Assembly (NCBI GenBank): GCA_030141605.1
Contig: JAQGDQ010000460.1
Coordinates: forward strand, 1 to 62,000
Source of the DNA: Tubiluchus corallicola
Taxonomy: Eukaryota; Priapulida; Priapulimorpha; Priapulimorphida; Tubiluchidae
Length of the DNA stretch: 62,000 nt
Direction: 5' to 3'
Position numbers and translations under genes: made by a program. Positions 49,376 to 59,999 of this stretch are shown here, one piece after another (within the stretch, counting starts at the first letter, position 1; every line of letters starts with the position of its first letter). The notes under the pieces are model-generated. The model worked only from the letters and a program-made list of their open reading frames with translations. It was not told the origin of the DNA and searched no databases.

Positions 49376-50643
49376 GTTAGTGTCTTTTTGCACCTTCAAG
49401 TTTGTCATTGTTGCATTTGTAAGGGAATTGATTGTCACTGACCTTGATATTAATTGATATTTTGCAGTCAATTTATCATCAGATTTTTAGACTTGGCGAG
49501 CATTTGGGGAGTGTCCTCGGCAAAAATTTGATCATGATTACAAAAATAACATCAAAGTTAAACATAAATTCACACACATTTGAAATTAATTGTGCCAATC
49601 TTTTGAACCACTTGTTTCTTACACCTAGGGTGTACAGAACTAACAAAAGTTGGTGTACTTTCAACTAGCTTCCTACAACTGGATGATTTCTCAATGCAAA
49701 GACTTTTCACTTGTATTTGTTGACAAATATCTTTATTTAACAGAGTATAAGACCAATGATTTGTGGATTGAAAGATGTTTTTAACTGTAAACAGTCTGAA
49801 TAGTGAATTAATTGTTTACAGTACTTGGAATAATATATGCTACACATATTTTCGTACGGTCAACCTCAGGTATAAGGTACTCACTTGTAAGGGACACTCG
49901 CTTATAAGAGACCACCAACACCGGTCCCGATTTTTCGTAACGTTTTTCCTATGTAAAAATCTTCGTATATAAGGTACTCAGATATAAGGGACTTTCGGTT
50001 ATAAGTGACGATATCTTCAGGTCCCGCGTAATAGAAACCCAGGTAAATTACCTTGCATATAAGGGACCCTATGACACAAGTATTTTTTATGCCCTAAAAA
50101 GCCGAGACCCCGCGTGGGCCCGACTGTATTCCCTTGGACTACGGTCGAGTCTTGTGGCTGTAATGACGTGGGTAACTAGATGAAAATATAAAAAAAAGTT
50201 ACTCAAGTGAAATTGATGGATTTTTAACCTCAATTTTTCGCAAACTCGGCCTTCGAACAGCTCGGTTTCCGTGACACAACTTCGGCTCTATAAAGGACGA
50301 TTTTTTCCGGTACGGAGGTATCCCTTATATCTGAGGTTGACTGTATTTTACAGAAGATTGAGATTAAACTAAATCAACTGGAAAACTTAGCATATTACTC
50401 TTGCTTTGATTGCTTAAAGATGCTTAATTATTTTGTTTTTAGGGTGGTACCGAGATGTCCAATTGACCACGTGCAAATTGATCGAAATCGGGTTTTGGTC
50501 AACAAACCTCTGCAAAAGGAGATCAATGCACTGGAGGTGTTGTGCTATCAGAAACAACGGGGGTGCAAATGGAATGGAATCTACAAAGAACTGTCTGTAA
50601 GTGAGGTCATGTTGATAATGAAGTCGTGAGAGAAGTAAGAGAG

Positions 50644-50720
<77 letters not shown>

Positions 50721-53369
50721 AGGGAGGGAGGGAGAGAGAGAGAGAGAGAGAGGGAGAGAGAGGGAGAGGGAGAGGGAGAGGGAGAGGGAGAGAGAGAGGG
50801 GAGAGAGAGAGAGAGAGAGGGGGAGAGAGGAAAAAGAGAGACAGTGACAGAGAGAGAGAGTGACAGAGAGAGGGGGAGAGAAAGAGAGGGGAGAGAGAGA
50901 GAGGGAGAGAGAGGGGAGAGAGAGAGAGGGGAGAGAGAGAGAGAGAGAGAGACAGAGAGAGAGAGATAGTTGGAAGACAAGCAAAGGCTTCATTGCACTT
51001 CATGAAAGGGAAGGCCACGATTTTTGCTAAATTTAAAGCACACCTTTCCTTTTAACCATTTTGTAGGATCACAATGAGAAATGTCGATATGCTGATGTAC
51101 TCTGTCCTCAAGCTTGTGGCATTCGCTTCGAACGACGATTCCTTGAGAAGCACACGAAGAGTGACTGTGTGAAACGCCTCGTGGCCTGTGAGTTCTGCTC
51201 CAAGATGGTGCAGTACGACAAAGAGCTGGATCATTTAAACGACTGCGCAAGCTTTCCGGTCTCTTGCCCAAACAGATGCAACACCAAGGACATACGTCGC
51301 GAGGACGTGAGTGCGACCTCTTTTGTGGTTTATAATAATTGACAAAATGATTGGTGTCAAGGTGCTACAAAAAGAGCACCTGTCAGTTCTGAATCCATAG
51401 TAAAAGTTTTCAATTGTGTGAACAGTAATATGATTAATTATGTTTAAAAAAGTCTCAGAAACAAAAATGTAGAATATCTGACCCAATGTGCTTATATGTC
51501 GTGACAACCATGTTATTTTGTTTGTAATCTATATGTGTGTTTGCTAATCAAAATTGTCCGTAAGTCTGCATAGTTAAGTCTGCATAGTTAAAACTACATT
51601 ATGGTGCTTCAAAGTAGAATCCACCAAAAATTGGTCAAATATCAATTTTTTGTATTTTGAAAAAACACACGCTAAAAATATTGGATTTTTATATTTTAAC
51701 CCTCAGGTTATCAAGAAAATGTTCAAAAATTTGATTTTATAACTCCGTACCAATTTTTCTGATTAGAAACTAGTACTGCAATTGTAAAAAAAACTCGTAT
51801 TTTCAAACTCTGAGTTTACCTCGTGGAAGCAGTCACTTTGCTTGGGTTTTTTTCTACTGCCTAGATCTTTGTCAGGGAGAGCCATCTACTGGATTTAAAC
51901 ATAACTTCAATGTGCTCTTAAAAAATCCATAGCAACCACACTTTCCTACGGTTGCTAAGTGTTTTGTAGAAACACGACAAAAAACAATGGCCAACTTTAA
52001 CAGTGATTTTCTCAAGATTATGTTTTTCAGTGAGTAGCCTGCACCTCAACTGCAATGTGTACTATCTCAGCTTAGAAATAACATAGAGCGATGAACTTGG
52101 TATCAAAATGATCCTCATGAAATGGAGATTCAAGATATGTGAATAACTGGAAAAGCTTATTTGCTGACTTATGGACGATTTTGCTATGCAAGCAGATATT
52201 TAAATATATTTACATAGTGCCTACCTGTTATATTTTTTGGCTTTTAGATAAAAAATCATAAAAAATTTTGTACAACCAAAAACTTGAAGAAATTTTATTT
52301 ATGCATTGTCACAACAGTCACTTCTTACTACAAACTTTCGAAATAAAATAACGTAAATTACATAAGATATTCTTTTAGTCTATTAGGTGGCGCAAAAAAT
52401 ATACGTTTTTTCCGCATTTATTTTTTTACTTGTTTTAAAACTTCCGTATCTTTGGAAAAATCTAATTTCAGGAATGAGCTAAATCTTTTTGATGTTCACA
52501 CTTGTAACATAAGTGTGTTAATTTTCAAGCGATTCCATTATTTTTTCCTTACAATATCCTAAACAAACCCACGGCAGATTTTTTTGCACTACCTGGTTTG
52601 TAAAAGTTACTTTCATCTTGTTGATTTTTGATTGATGATGGAGCAACTTATCAACTTTATTCAGCTTCGTTGCTGTAATTACTTGAGCTGATTAATTAAA
52701 TATTTTGCAGTTGGAAAGTCACATGGCGAATGATTGTCTTAAAGCCGGAGTGCCTTGTGCGTTCTCCCGATTCGGTTGCAAGCACCAGAGCGAACGAAAT
52801 GAGATGAAAAAACACGAGGAAGATGAAGTCGTGGTGCGGGACAGATTTCTCATACAAAAAATTGCGTTACTTCACATATTTCTCATGTGCCAGTTAATCA
52901 GCCTTTTTGTAATCAGCGATTGTAATTGTAACAGTTTTAACAGATAACTAGAACGTTACCTAGTCAATTTTTCTTGTTCCCAAGCAAGATCCTGCTAGTA
53001 AATCACTCTACACGCAGACTAATGCATAGTTAAGTGAAGTCTACATAAAACAACTGATGTGGCAGACGGCTTTGCTTTACCCACGTCACGTAAGATGCGT
53101 TGCTGTGGTACACTTAACCTTTGAGCTGCAGCAACTGTGCGTGCGCACAATGAAACTGTGAAAAGGCTTATTCTGATAGAAAATCTGACAAATAAACTCG
53201 GCTGATTGTGTGTGTATGTTGTAAACATGTGTGTGTGTGTGTGTGTGCGTGCGTGTGGCGTGTGTGTTTGCATCGCATGTTCACATGGCTGTGTGCGTGT
53301 GGGTGTGTGTGTGTTGTAAACATGAGTGTGTGTATGTGTGTGTGTGCGTAGCATGTGGGTGTGTGTTGT

Positions 53370-53407
<38 letters not shown>

Positions 53408-56400
53408 ATCGCTTGTGCACGTGGCTATGTGTGTGCGTGTGGCATGTGCATGGCATGTGTGTGCGTGTGGGTATGTGTTGTAAACATACATGTGTTAATA
53501 TGTGTGTGTGTGTGTGTGTGTGTGCGTGCGTGTGCATAGCATTTGGGTGTGTGTTGTAAACATACATGTGTGTGCGTGTGTTGTAAAATTTAGAAAAAAT
53601 TCTATGGTAACCATGTTAGCTAATCCAACAATTTTTTTTTGTTTCAAATGATATAGTGAACGTAATCATAACAGAGCTGTATTAGATTTTATAAATATTT
53701 TTGCACAAGGCTCTTTTATTATTGCCTTATGACGTTGGCTATATCATTCTGTATTCTTTTTTGTATTAAAAATATCGTACTGCCATTGGCTGAAATACTT
53801 TTCTTGTAGAAACACCTATCACTGCTATGCACAAGCCTGGGTGCGGCCATCGATGATGCAAAGTTTCAGGAAGAAAAATTTATGCAATTTTCCACCCAGT
53901 TTCACGAATCTGAATCTAGGGCAAGTTTGAAATGTTCAAGTAGTTTTCATGGTGCAGCAAAATAATGACACTTAGTTATTAAGTTTTTAGATGTTAATTA
54001 AAGTTTTTGCCAGTAGTTGAACTTTGTGAGCTGGAATTACCAAATGCTTGTCATTTTTATCAGAATTTCAACTTGTCTCTTCATTGGTTTTCATCTAGGC
54101 AGTGGCGGCTCGTAGCTATAATTACTGGGGCTGCTGGTTCAGAAAATTTTTTGCCATTGTTCTAATACTGTGTAAAACGAAACAAACATATGCAATTTTA
54201 ATGTTGTAATTTGTAATTGTAATTTCAAACAAACAAACAATATAGATGAACTTGATAAAATCCTAAACGAAAAAATATTTTTTGGTTATAATAGCCTAAA
54301 TTGTCGCAGTTCAAGTTTGATCCATCACATTAAACACCTGACAACTGACAAAAACTGTGTGAGTGACAGTACTTTCTCTACCTCGGCTCAGACATGTGCG
54401 CACGTCAGCATGCACACAATAGCCAAACACCACGTTGCTGGAGTGCACTGTGCTGGGCTGTGAAGCAAACAGTACTACCCTCACGTTCTCCGGTTCCGTA
54501 TAACTATAAAGAAAGGACTAAAGAAAAAAGACTTATTACATAGAATACTATCAATAATATTCTATATAATAAGTCTCTTTTTAGCTCTTTCCCTCGATAA
54601 AGAACAGCTGGGAAGAAGAAGAAGAAGAAGAGGATATAGAATATTATCAATAATATTGAGTGAAAATAGGGGGTGCTGCAGTTCCACAGTACTTATACAC
54701 GAGCAGCCACTGCATCTCAAGACATAATGGGGTAAACTGTAGGAGTAGCAAGTTTCATAGTCCATTTCTGGTTTGTTTTCCCTGTGACTTCCAAACAAGT
54801 TGAGGTCATAAGTGAATTAATACCGTGTAACAGGATTATAGGGAACATGGTTAGTGTGTAGTGCACGCTAGTAATGCATACTCACAAAAGAGAACAAAGT
54901 TTCAGCATTTATTTAACTGCTACAATAGCTTAGAACAGAGCATACTCGGTTATTACATATTGAAGACTTTTTGTCAGGCTCAAGTGCTTGCATTACGATG
55001 TATTCACTTTACTAATCAAGTTGTGTAAATCTACGACTGAACGTGTACGCTCAATCTAATATGAAACATTCGATTATTTTTAGTTTATTGAAGTTGAATA
55101 TACTGCAAAGTAGTTGGTACTTCACAGCATCTTCTGAAAGTACTTGACATCTATGAAGCCACACATTGTACATTATCTGTACACTTTATTATTAACACAT
55201 ACTTGTCCATCTATCTAGTAGTAATATACATATGATTAGCACGTGTGCTTATAGATTGTTATACACAGACCCTATTTCAGGGGGGGAAGTGGGGATACTT
55301 CCCCGGGGCCTCATCCTCCACGGGGCCTCGCGCCGAGGTAACATTTTTTGCTTTATGCGAACATACTGTCTCCTCTCTCCCTCTCTCTCTCTTGCTGCAT
55401 GTGCGCCGTTTGGCTTGTGCGACTCGGTGCCGATGTTCAGCTGTTTTCAATTTCGGGATTTCTAACACCGGCTTGTACGGAAGTGAGCGTACGGTATTAC
55501 ATATCGCAAAGATGTTGTTTTTTGATTTGACTATTTGACAAGTATTAAGGACTGGTCTTGAGAATAAAGCAGCTTTTCTTTCAATTGTTCTTTCCTTTAA
55601 CTCTTCGAAAATGCTTCTCTGGCGTTCTAGCAGTTCAAAAATTTTCTGGTTGGCGCAACACCACCCCCCACCCCCCCGAGGGGGCCTCACACGCCCCACT
55701 TCCCCGGGCCTCGCTTAGGCTGAAACAGGCCCTGGTTATACAGTACTTTGTTCTCCATCCCCGGGTCAGGTTTGCTATAATGATGTTATACTGTACATAT
55801 GATCCACGCCAGTCGTAGTAGGAAACTGATGATATAAAGTTTATTAAAATCGTAAGCATTAAATGATGCTTAAAACTTCTAAAATTAGAATATGTTTAGC
55901 TTTTAACGGCTTTTCAATTGCAAGTGGCGATAAGCAAGGTGTGACAAAGCTTATACAGTCTGTATAACAGTTGACAGTCATATTTGACATCGATCTAGCC
56001 TCTGCTTTGATTAAGATTAGGAGCAGTTACTTAAAGGAAGACAGGATGATTTTCATATACTACCCCATTTTACAAGTCCTATAAAAAGTATACATTTTAA
56101 CACAATTAATACTGCAAAAGCATTTCTGATAATAAAATAGTAGATTAAAAATTTAATCGACGGCGAGCGAGCCCAACTATTGATGACATCACAGACTAAC
56201 ATAATTTTCGACAGCAAAAATATTCCACGAGCGTGTTGCACGTATTTGCGAAAGTGAAAATTGAAGTACAGTGCTACTGTAAGATGTTCAGTGTGTTGTA
56301 CTAAAACTAGGCAAGTTTTAAGATAAAAATTCATATTTACCACTCTACTCATGCATGAGCTGTCAAACATGTATATTTCATCACAAACTAACACATCTGA

Positions 56401-59173
56401 ACTAAGAGGTAACGCACCTGTTTTTGTGCAATGCGTTTCCGAAATGCGGGCGCTAGCGCCCGTCTAACTAGCAAATGGTGAAATGCATGTAACAGTGAAT
56501 TGTTAGTGGCGTGAACGTGAAATTGTGTGATAATAATTCCTTCACGTAAGTCATTTTTTAAAAAATAGTATGTTTCCTTTCAGCGTTTTAAAGAGTAGAT
56601 TGTTTTGACCTACAGTTTAAGATTGGGTCCGATTTTGCTTTAAATTGACTGTCAATTACTAGGTAGCTTTAATGTGCAAGTTTTGTCAGTTATGTCAGTT
56701 TTGTACTTTGACTAGTGTAGATTGTTGTTTTAGTCGTGGTGTACTCCACCAACTGATAAAACTTGAGGTCAGTTAAATATGGCTGTGCTAATTAATTATG
56801 TAGTAATTAGTACTCATCATAAACCTGTGCAGGTGAAAACTTTGGAGAAGTATTACGGTGCACAGCTCGTTTGGAAGATTGACAAGTTTGCGGAGCAGCA
56901 GAAAAAAGCGAAAATCGGAGAGAAGCCAACCATTTTCTCTCCTCCGTTCCTTACCAGTCGCCATGGTTACAAACTCGCACTCAGCACATGTTTGAATGGA
57001 GACGGAAGTGGTAAGATTATAATTGTGTGTCCACTTATGCATGTTTCAACAGTAATACAGTGAACTCCTCAAAACTCAAAGCCAACCGGGCCGAGAAAAA
57101 ACATTTATTGACCATTTTCCAGCATAGAAACTCTAAACCCCTCCTCCAGACGGCGAGCTAAATAGAAGGCAGAAAGTCAACCCTTCTATACATAAAAGAC
57201 AAGATTTGATGACAATTACATAAAGAATGACAAATTATGTAGTGAAACACGATTTTTTTTATGTTACAAAAGGACACGTACACAACACGGAAAGACCAAT
57301 ATGAGACATGCGAAGTAAATTGCACGTATTTTGATTAAATGAACCATAATTTTTTATTTGAATTAGGTGAAAATTTGAATTAGGCAGAGTTATATTTCTT
57401 AATGTATTTCTGAATTTCTGTATTATATTTCTCAATTGTAATTTACTGTAGTCAATTTTACCTCAGATAACCTGCAATCAACCTCTGCTATAAGGGACAC
57501 CTCGGGACCACAAAAACCGTCCGTTATATCCAATATCCGTTATAGCCGAAGTTGAGTAGACCGAGCGGCGTATCTAGACCTGTACTTTTCTGTACTTTTA
57601 CCCACATTTTTATGCATCATTGCTAGACATTCAGTGCAAATGGTATGTAGGAAGCTCCTTCAGTGAAGCGAGATGTATGTGACCGCTGAAACCGAGTTGT
57701 TTGAAGGCCGAGTTTGCGAAAAATGCGGGTTAAAAATCGATCAATTTCACTTCGATTATAGGGTCCCTTAGATGCGAGGTAATTTATCTGGGTTTTTATT
57801 ACGTGGGACCTGAAGATATCGTCCCTTATAACCGAAAGTCCCTTATATCCGAGTACCTTATATACGAAGATTTTTACATAGGAAAAACGTTACGAAAAAT
57901 CGGGACCGGTGTTGGTGGTCCCTTATAAGTGAGTACCTTATACCCGAGGTTGACTGTATTTTATTGCTATTATCAGTAATTTTAAACTGTTTTTTGTTGT
58001 CAGCAAAAGGCAAGTGGATGTCGTTGTTCATCTGCATCTGCAAGGGTGATTTTGACGCCCTTAACGAATGGCCGTTTTCACACAAGGTCACCTTCACGCT
58101 TATTGATCAGAACGAGGACGCGAACAATCGGCGAAATGTAAATTATGTCGTCAGACCAAACGCCGGTAAGCTCTTCTGTTGTCACTGTTGTTAAAGCGAA
58201 ACTGAACCCAATCTTAAACTGTAGGTCAAAACAATCTGCTCTTCAAAATGTTGAAAGGAAACGTGCCATTTTTTTTCAAAAATGACTTACGTGAAAGAAT
58301 TATTACCACCCAAACACCCAGTGTTTGTGCCACTAGTTCCCTATTTGCCCTGCAAATAGAAGGTAGGTCAAAGTTTGAGCCTTTGACTTCTCTATTTGTG
58401 TAACTGCATTATTAACTACATACGATATTATGAATAAAAGACATAATAATAATAATTTGCTGTAACATGTGCTTCCCCATTCGCTAGTTAAACGGGCACT
58501 AGTGCCTGCATTTCAGAAATGCACAAAAACAGGTGCTGTACCTCTCAGCTGAGATGTGTTGGTTTGTGACAAACTACACGTTTGACAGCTCATGCGTGAG
58601 TACAGTGGTAAATTTGAAATTTGAATTTTTATCTTGAAACTTGCCTAGTTTTAGTACAACACGCTGAATCTCTTACAGTAGCACTGTACTGTTATCATTA
58701 GTTTGTGATGTCATCAGTAGTTGGGCTCTCCAATCTAATATTTACCTATCAGAAACGCTTTTGCAGTATTAATCGTGTTAAAATGTATGCTTTTTATTGT
58801 ACTTGAAAATGGGGTAGTATATGAAAAATCATCCTGTCTTTCTTTAATGCAACAGAGAATGTCAATGGTGGCCTAAGTAGAAATTGCTTCAGTGGTTTAT
58901 ATCTCAAACTATTGTGTTTGTAAGATTGTGATTAAAATGTTTAACGAATTTTAGGGTTTCTGTGTTACGAACCTTCTGAAGTGGTCAGTGATTTGTTTAT
59001 TTACAGTGAAAGAGAACAAGCCATTTCTCGGACGTCCACTCGGTCCTCGCAATGCCAGTTTTGGCGCACAGAAGTTCATTGAACTGCACATGCTGGAAAA
59101 ATACGACTACATACGAGACGACGTCATGTTCGTCAAGGTTCACGTGGACATGGACGACATCAACCCCATTTAA
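49107..59173 (+). CDS. TRAF-family adaptor / E3 ligase, TRAF4-like, 8 exons
   Basis: Exons: 49107-49375, 50443-50596, 51067-51306, 52711-~52833, 53810-53920, 56833-57010, 58004-58165, 59007-59173; about 467 residues, close to TRAF4 (470). Residues 60-98 form a C3HC3D RING (C60, C63, C76, H78, C81, C84, C95, D98). About five TRAF-type zinc fingers follow through exons 2-4 (for example CEFCSKMVQYDKELDHLNDC and SCPNRCNTKDIRRED). A linker of about 40 residues, with no long coiled coil, leads to a MATH domain (LVWKIDKF, FSPPFLTSRHGYKLAL, LNGDGS, SLFICICKGDFDALNEWPF, VTFTLIDQ, YIRDDVMFVKVHVDMDD). TRAFs trimerise through MATH, bind receptor tails and can ubiquitinate signalling partners. The short linker, HEEDEVVKHL and RING-plus-fingers layout favour TRAF4. 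The exon 4 donor is ambiguous, and intron 5 uses GC-AG. Confidence 0.94.
49678..49854. repeat. Duplicated flank shared with 12627-12805 (inverted)
   Basis: Contains TTGTTGACAAATATCTTTAT, AACAGAGTATAAGACCAATG and AATAATATATGCTACACATA, the inverse of the block at 12627-12805. It adjoins a family C element in the same relative arrangement. Confidence 0.85.
49855..50346 (-). mobile_element. Family C pogo/Tigger-like MITE, copy 3 (inverted)
   Basis: Ends CGGTCAACCTCAGGTATAAG and the inverse of TACAGTCAACCTCAGATATA. The interior is inverted relative to 12141-12626 and carries a divergent ~130-bp stretch near 50070-50200. TRAF intron 1. Confidence 0.87.
50443..50596 (+). CDS. TRAF exon 2 (RING end, first zinc finger)
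   Basis: Acceptor TTTTGTTTTTAG, donor TCT|GTAAGT. Encodes RCPIDHVQIDRNRVLVNKPL and LCYQKQRGCKWNG, completing the RING with C95 and D98. A GA-rich tract begins about 50 bp after the donor. Confidence 0.95.
50650..50970. repeat. (GA)n / GGGA-rich purine tract
   Basis: About 320 bp of nearly uninterrupted A and G on the plus strand, with GAGA and GGGAGA phases. Long Ser/Leu/Pro and Arg/Glu frames on both strands come from it. TRAF intron 2. Confidence 0.97.
51067..51306 (+). CDS. TRAF exon 3 (zinc fingers)
   Basis: Acceptor CCATTTTGTAG, donor GAC|GTGAGT, 80 codons, phase 0. Cys/His pairs in LCPQACGIRFERRFLEKHTK, ACEFCSKMVQ and SCPNRCNTKD give three TRAF-type fingers. Confidence 0.96.
51535..52195 (+). 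mobile_element. Family B MITE, copy 5
   Basis: Starts TGTGTGTTTGCTAATCAAAA and ends TTATGGACGATTTTGCTATG then CAAGCA, with the family interior (CCTGCACCTCAACT, AACATAGAGCGATGAACTTG). TRAF intron 3. Confidence 0.87.
52711..52833 (+). CDS. TRAF exon 4 (last zinc finger; 3' end uncertain)
   Basis: Acceptor ATATTTTGCAG. Encodes LESHMANDCLKAGVPCAFSR and FGCKHQSERNEMKKHEED. Possible donors are GT at 52828, 52831 or 52834, all preserving phase 0. I choose 52834 because HEEDEVVKHL then matches the TRAF4 spacing. Confidence 0.85.
52905..53180 (+). mobile_element. Partial repeat related to the insertion in family A copy 3
   Basis: Shares TGTAACAGTTTTAACAG, GCTAGTAAATCACTCTA, CAGACTAATGCATA and GTGGTACACTTAACCTTTG with 28290-28520. 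The left end is not preserved. TRAF intron 4. Confidence 0.7.
53205..53585. repeat. (GT)n microsatellite with interspersed TTGTAAACATG
   Basis: GT-rich tracts are separated by recurring TGTTGTAAACATGTGTG units about 95-125 bp apart, so it is a compound tandem repeat rather than a pure dinucleotide. Long His/Thr frames on the minus strand are artefacts. TRAF intron 4. Confidence 0.95.
53810..53920 (+). CDS. TRAF exon 5 (linker helix)
   Basis: Acceptor TTTTCTTGTAG. 37 codons, KHLSLLCTSLGAAIDDAKFQ and on to HESESR. The donor is AGG|GCAAGT, a GC-AG intron with an otherwise strong consensus. Confidence 0.88.
54100..54712. mobile_element. hAT-like MITE
   Basis: Starts CAGTGGCGGCTCGT and ends in the inverse of CAGTGGCTGCTCGT. 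The flanks CATCTAGG and CATCTCAA are an eroded 8-bp duplication. A GAAGAAGAA run and an inverted ATTATTGATA-type pair lie inside. TRAF intron 5. Confidence 0.78.
55266..55734. mobile_element. hAT-like MITE with perfect 8-bp target duplication
   Basis: GTTATACA flanks both sides (55258-55265 and 55735-55742). The ends are CAGACCCTATTTCAG and the inverse of CAGGGCCTGTTTCAG. The interior is much more GC-rich than the window, with GGGCCTCGC-like motifs near both ends. TRAF intron 5. Confidence 0.92.
56031..56643 (-). mobile_element. Family A TTAA-bounded MITE, copy 4
   Basis: Starts TTAAAGGAAGACAGGATGAT and ends GGTCCGATTTTGCTTTAA; 613 bp, best match to 1421-2040. TRAF intron 5. Confidence 0.88.
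56833..57010 (+). CDS. TRAF exon 6 (start of MATH)
   Basis: Acceptor AAACCTGTGCAG, pyrimidine-poor; donor G|GTAAGA, phase 1. Encodes KYYGAQLVWKIDKFAEQQKK, then FSPPFLTSRHGYKLALSTCL and NGDGS. Confidence 0.93.
57473..57958 (+). mobile_element. Family C pogo/Tigger-like MITE, copy 4
   Basis: Starts GCAATCAACCTCTGCTATAA and ends in the inverse of TACAGTCAACCTCGGGTATA; family interior. TRAF intron 6, 45 bp before exon 7. Confidence 0.88.
58004..58165 (+). CDS. TRAF exon 7 (MATH core)
   Basis: Acceptor TTTTTTGTTGTCAG, donor CCG|GTAAGC. Encodes GKWMSLFICICKGDFDALNE, WPFSHKVTFTLIDQ and NYVVRPNA. A family C MITE ends 45 bp upstream and a family A MITE starts 25 bp downstream. Confidence 0.96.
58191..58847 (+). 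mobile_element. Family A TTAA-bounded MITE, copy 5
   Basis: Starts TTAAAGCGAAACTGAACCCA and ends ATCATCCTGTCTTTCTTTAA; 657 bp, with a local insertion near 58350-58460. TRAF intron 7, 25 bp after the exon 7 donor. Confidence 0.87.
59007..59173 (+). CDS. TRAF exon 8 (C-terminus of MATH)
   Basis: Acceptor TTTATTTACAG. Encodes FLGRPLGPRNASFGAQKFIE and YIRDDVMFVKVHVDMDDINP, ending TAA 59171-59173. Confidence 0.96.
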
Positions 59174-59407
59174 CGATTTTCCGTGCATGGTTTGTTGTTC
59201 TTTGTAGGCAGTCAGGTGATCATGCTGTGCATAGAAAGTAAAGTGGTACTCTGGCGCCATCATTGATAAATTACTGAAATAGTGCGAGAGATGGGAGCTT
59301 TAACTGCCATTTGAATGTCCTATGCGAGTTCTTGGCAGCAGGATTAAATTCATCTATCTTCTTTCCCTGCTATCATGATTTTCTTCATCTTGATTATTCA
59401 TTTGATT

Positions 59408-59870
59408 TGATTGTTTTGTTTGACAATATATTCTGATTTGATTGTTTGGCAATATATTCTGATTTGATTGTTTAGCAATATATTCTGATTTGATTGTTTG
59501 GCAATGTATTTCGATTTGATTGTTTGGCGATGTATTTCGATTTGATTGTTTGGCAATGTATGTCGATTTGATTGTTTGACAATGCATTTCGATTTGATTG
59601 TTTGGCAATGTATTTCGATTTGATTGTTTGACAATGCATTTCGATTTGATTGTTTGGCAATGTATTTCGATCTGATTGTTTGGCAATATATTCTGATTTG
59701 ATTGTTTGGCGATGTATTTCGATTTGATTGTTTGGCAATGTATGTCGATTTGATTGTTTGACAATGCATTTCGATTTGATTGTTTGGCAATGTATTTCGA
59801 TTTGATTGTTTGACAATGCATTTCGATCTGATTGTTTGACAATGTATTTCGATTTGATGTTTGACAACTG
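59408..59870. repeat. 26-bp minisatellite in the TRAF 3' UTR region, ~17 copies
   Basis: The unit is CGATTTGATTGTTTGGCAAT followed by GTATTT, with TGACAATGCATTT and ATATATTCT variants in partly ordered blocks. Because 26 is not a multiple of 3, all three minus-strand frames read the same repeating peptide; this is not a gene. Confidence 0.94.
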
Positions 59871-59981
59871 ACAATGAATTTCGAAATAGATTTTGATAAT
59901 GTAATAATCCTCAAACGTACTTTTTCAGTATAAATGATTTTAAATAATGTAATGAAATGATTACTTGCGAATCTGTACTAT

Positions 59982-59987
59982 AATAAA
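59982..59987 (+). terminator. Candidate polyadenylation signal for TRAF
   Basis: AATAAA about 810 bp after the TRAF stop codon, downstream of the 26-bp array. It is the first canonical signal I see on this strand after the stop. Confidence 0.45.
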
Positions 59988-59999
59988 TTTTTGTGGCAT

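Noticed and set aside
50414-51018. Open frames of up to 188 aa on the minus strand rich in Ser, Leu and Pro
   Set aside because: They are translations of the GA/CT purine tract and of antisense TRAF exon 2; all frames stay open because the repeat lacks stops.
53019-53567. His/Thr-rich 182-aa minus-strand frame
   Set aside because: Translation of the (GT)n compound repeat.
59354-59914. Three overlapping minus-strand frames of 131-186 aa with a repeating Gln-Thr-Ile-Lys-Ser peptide
   Set aside because: A 26-bp minisatellite without stops cycles through all frames, giving the same peptide in each; no start context or conserved domain.
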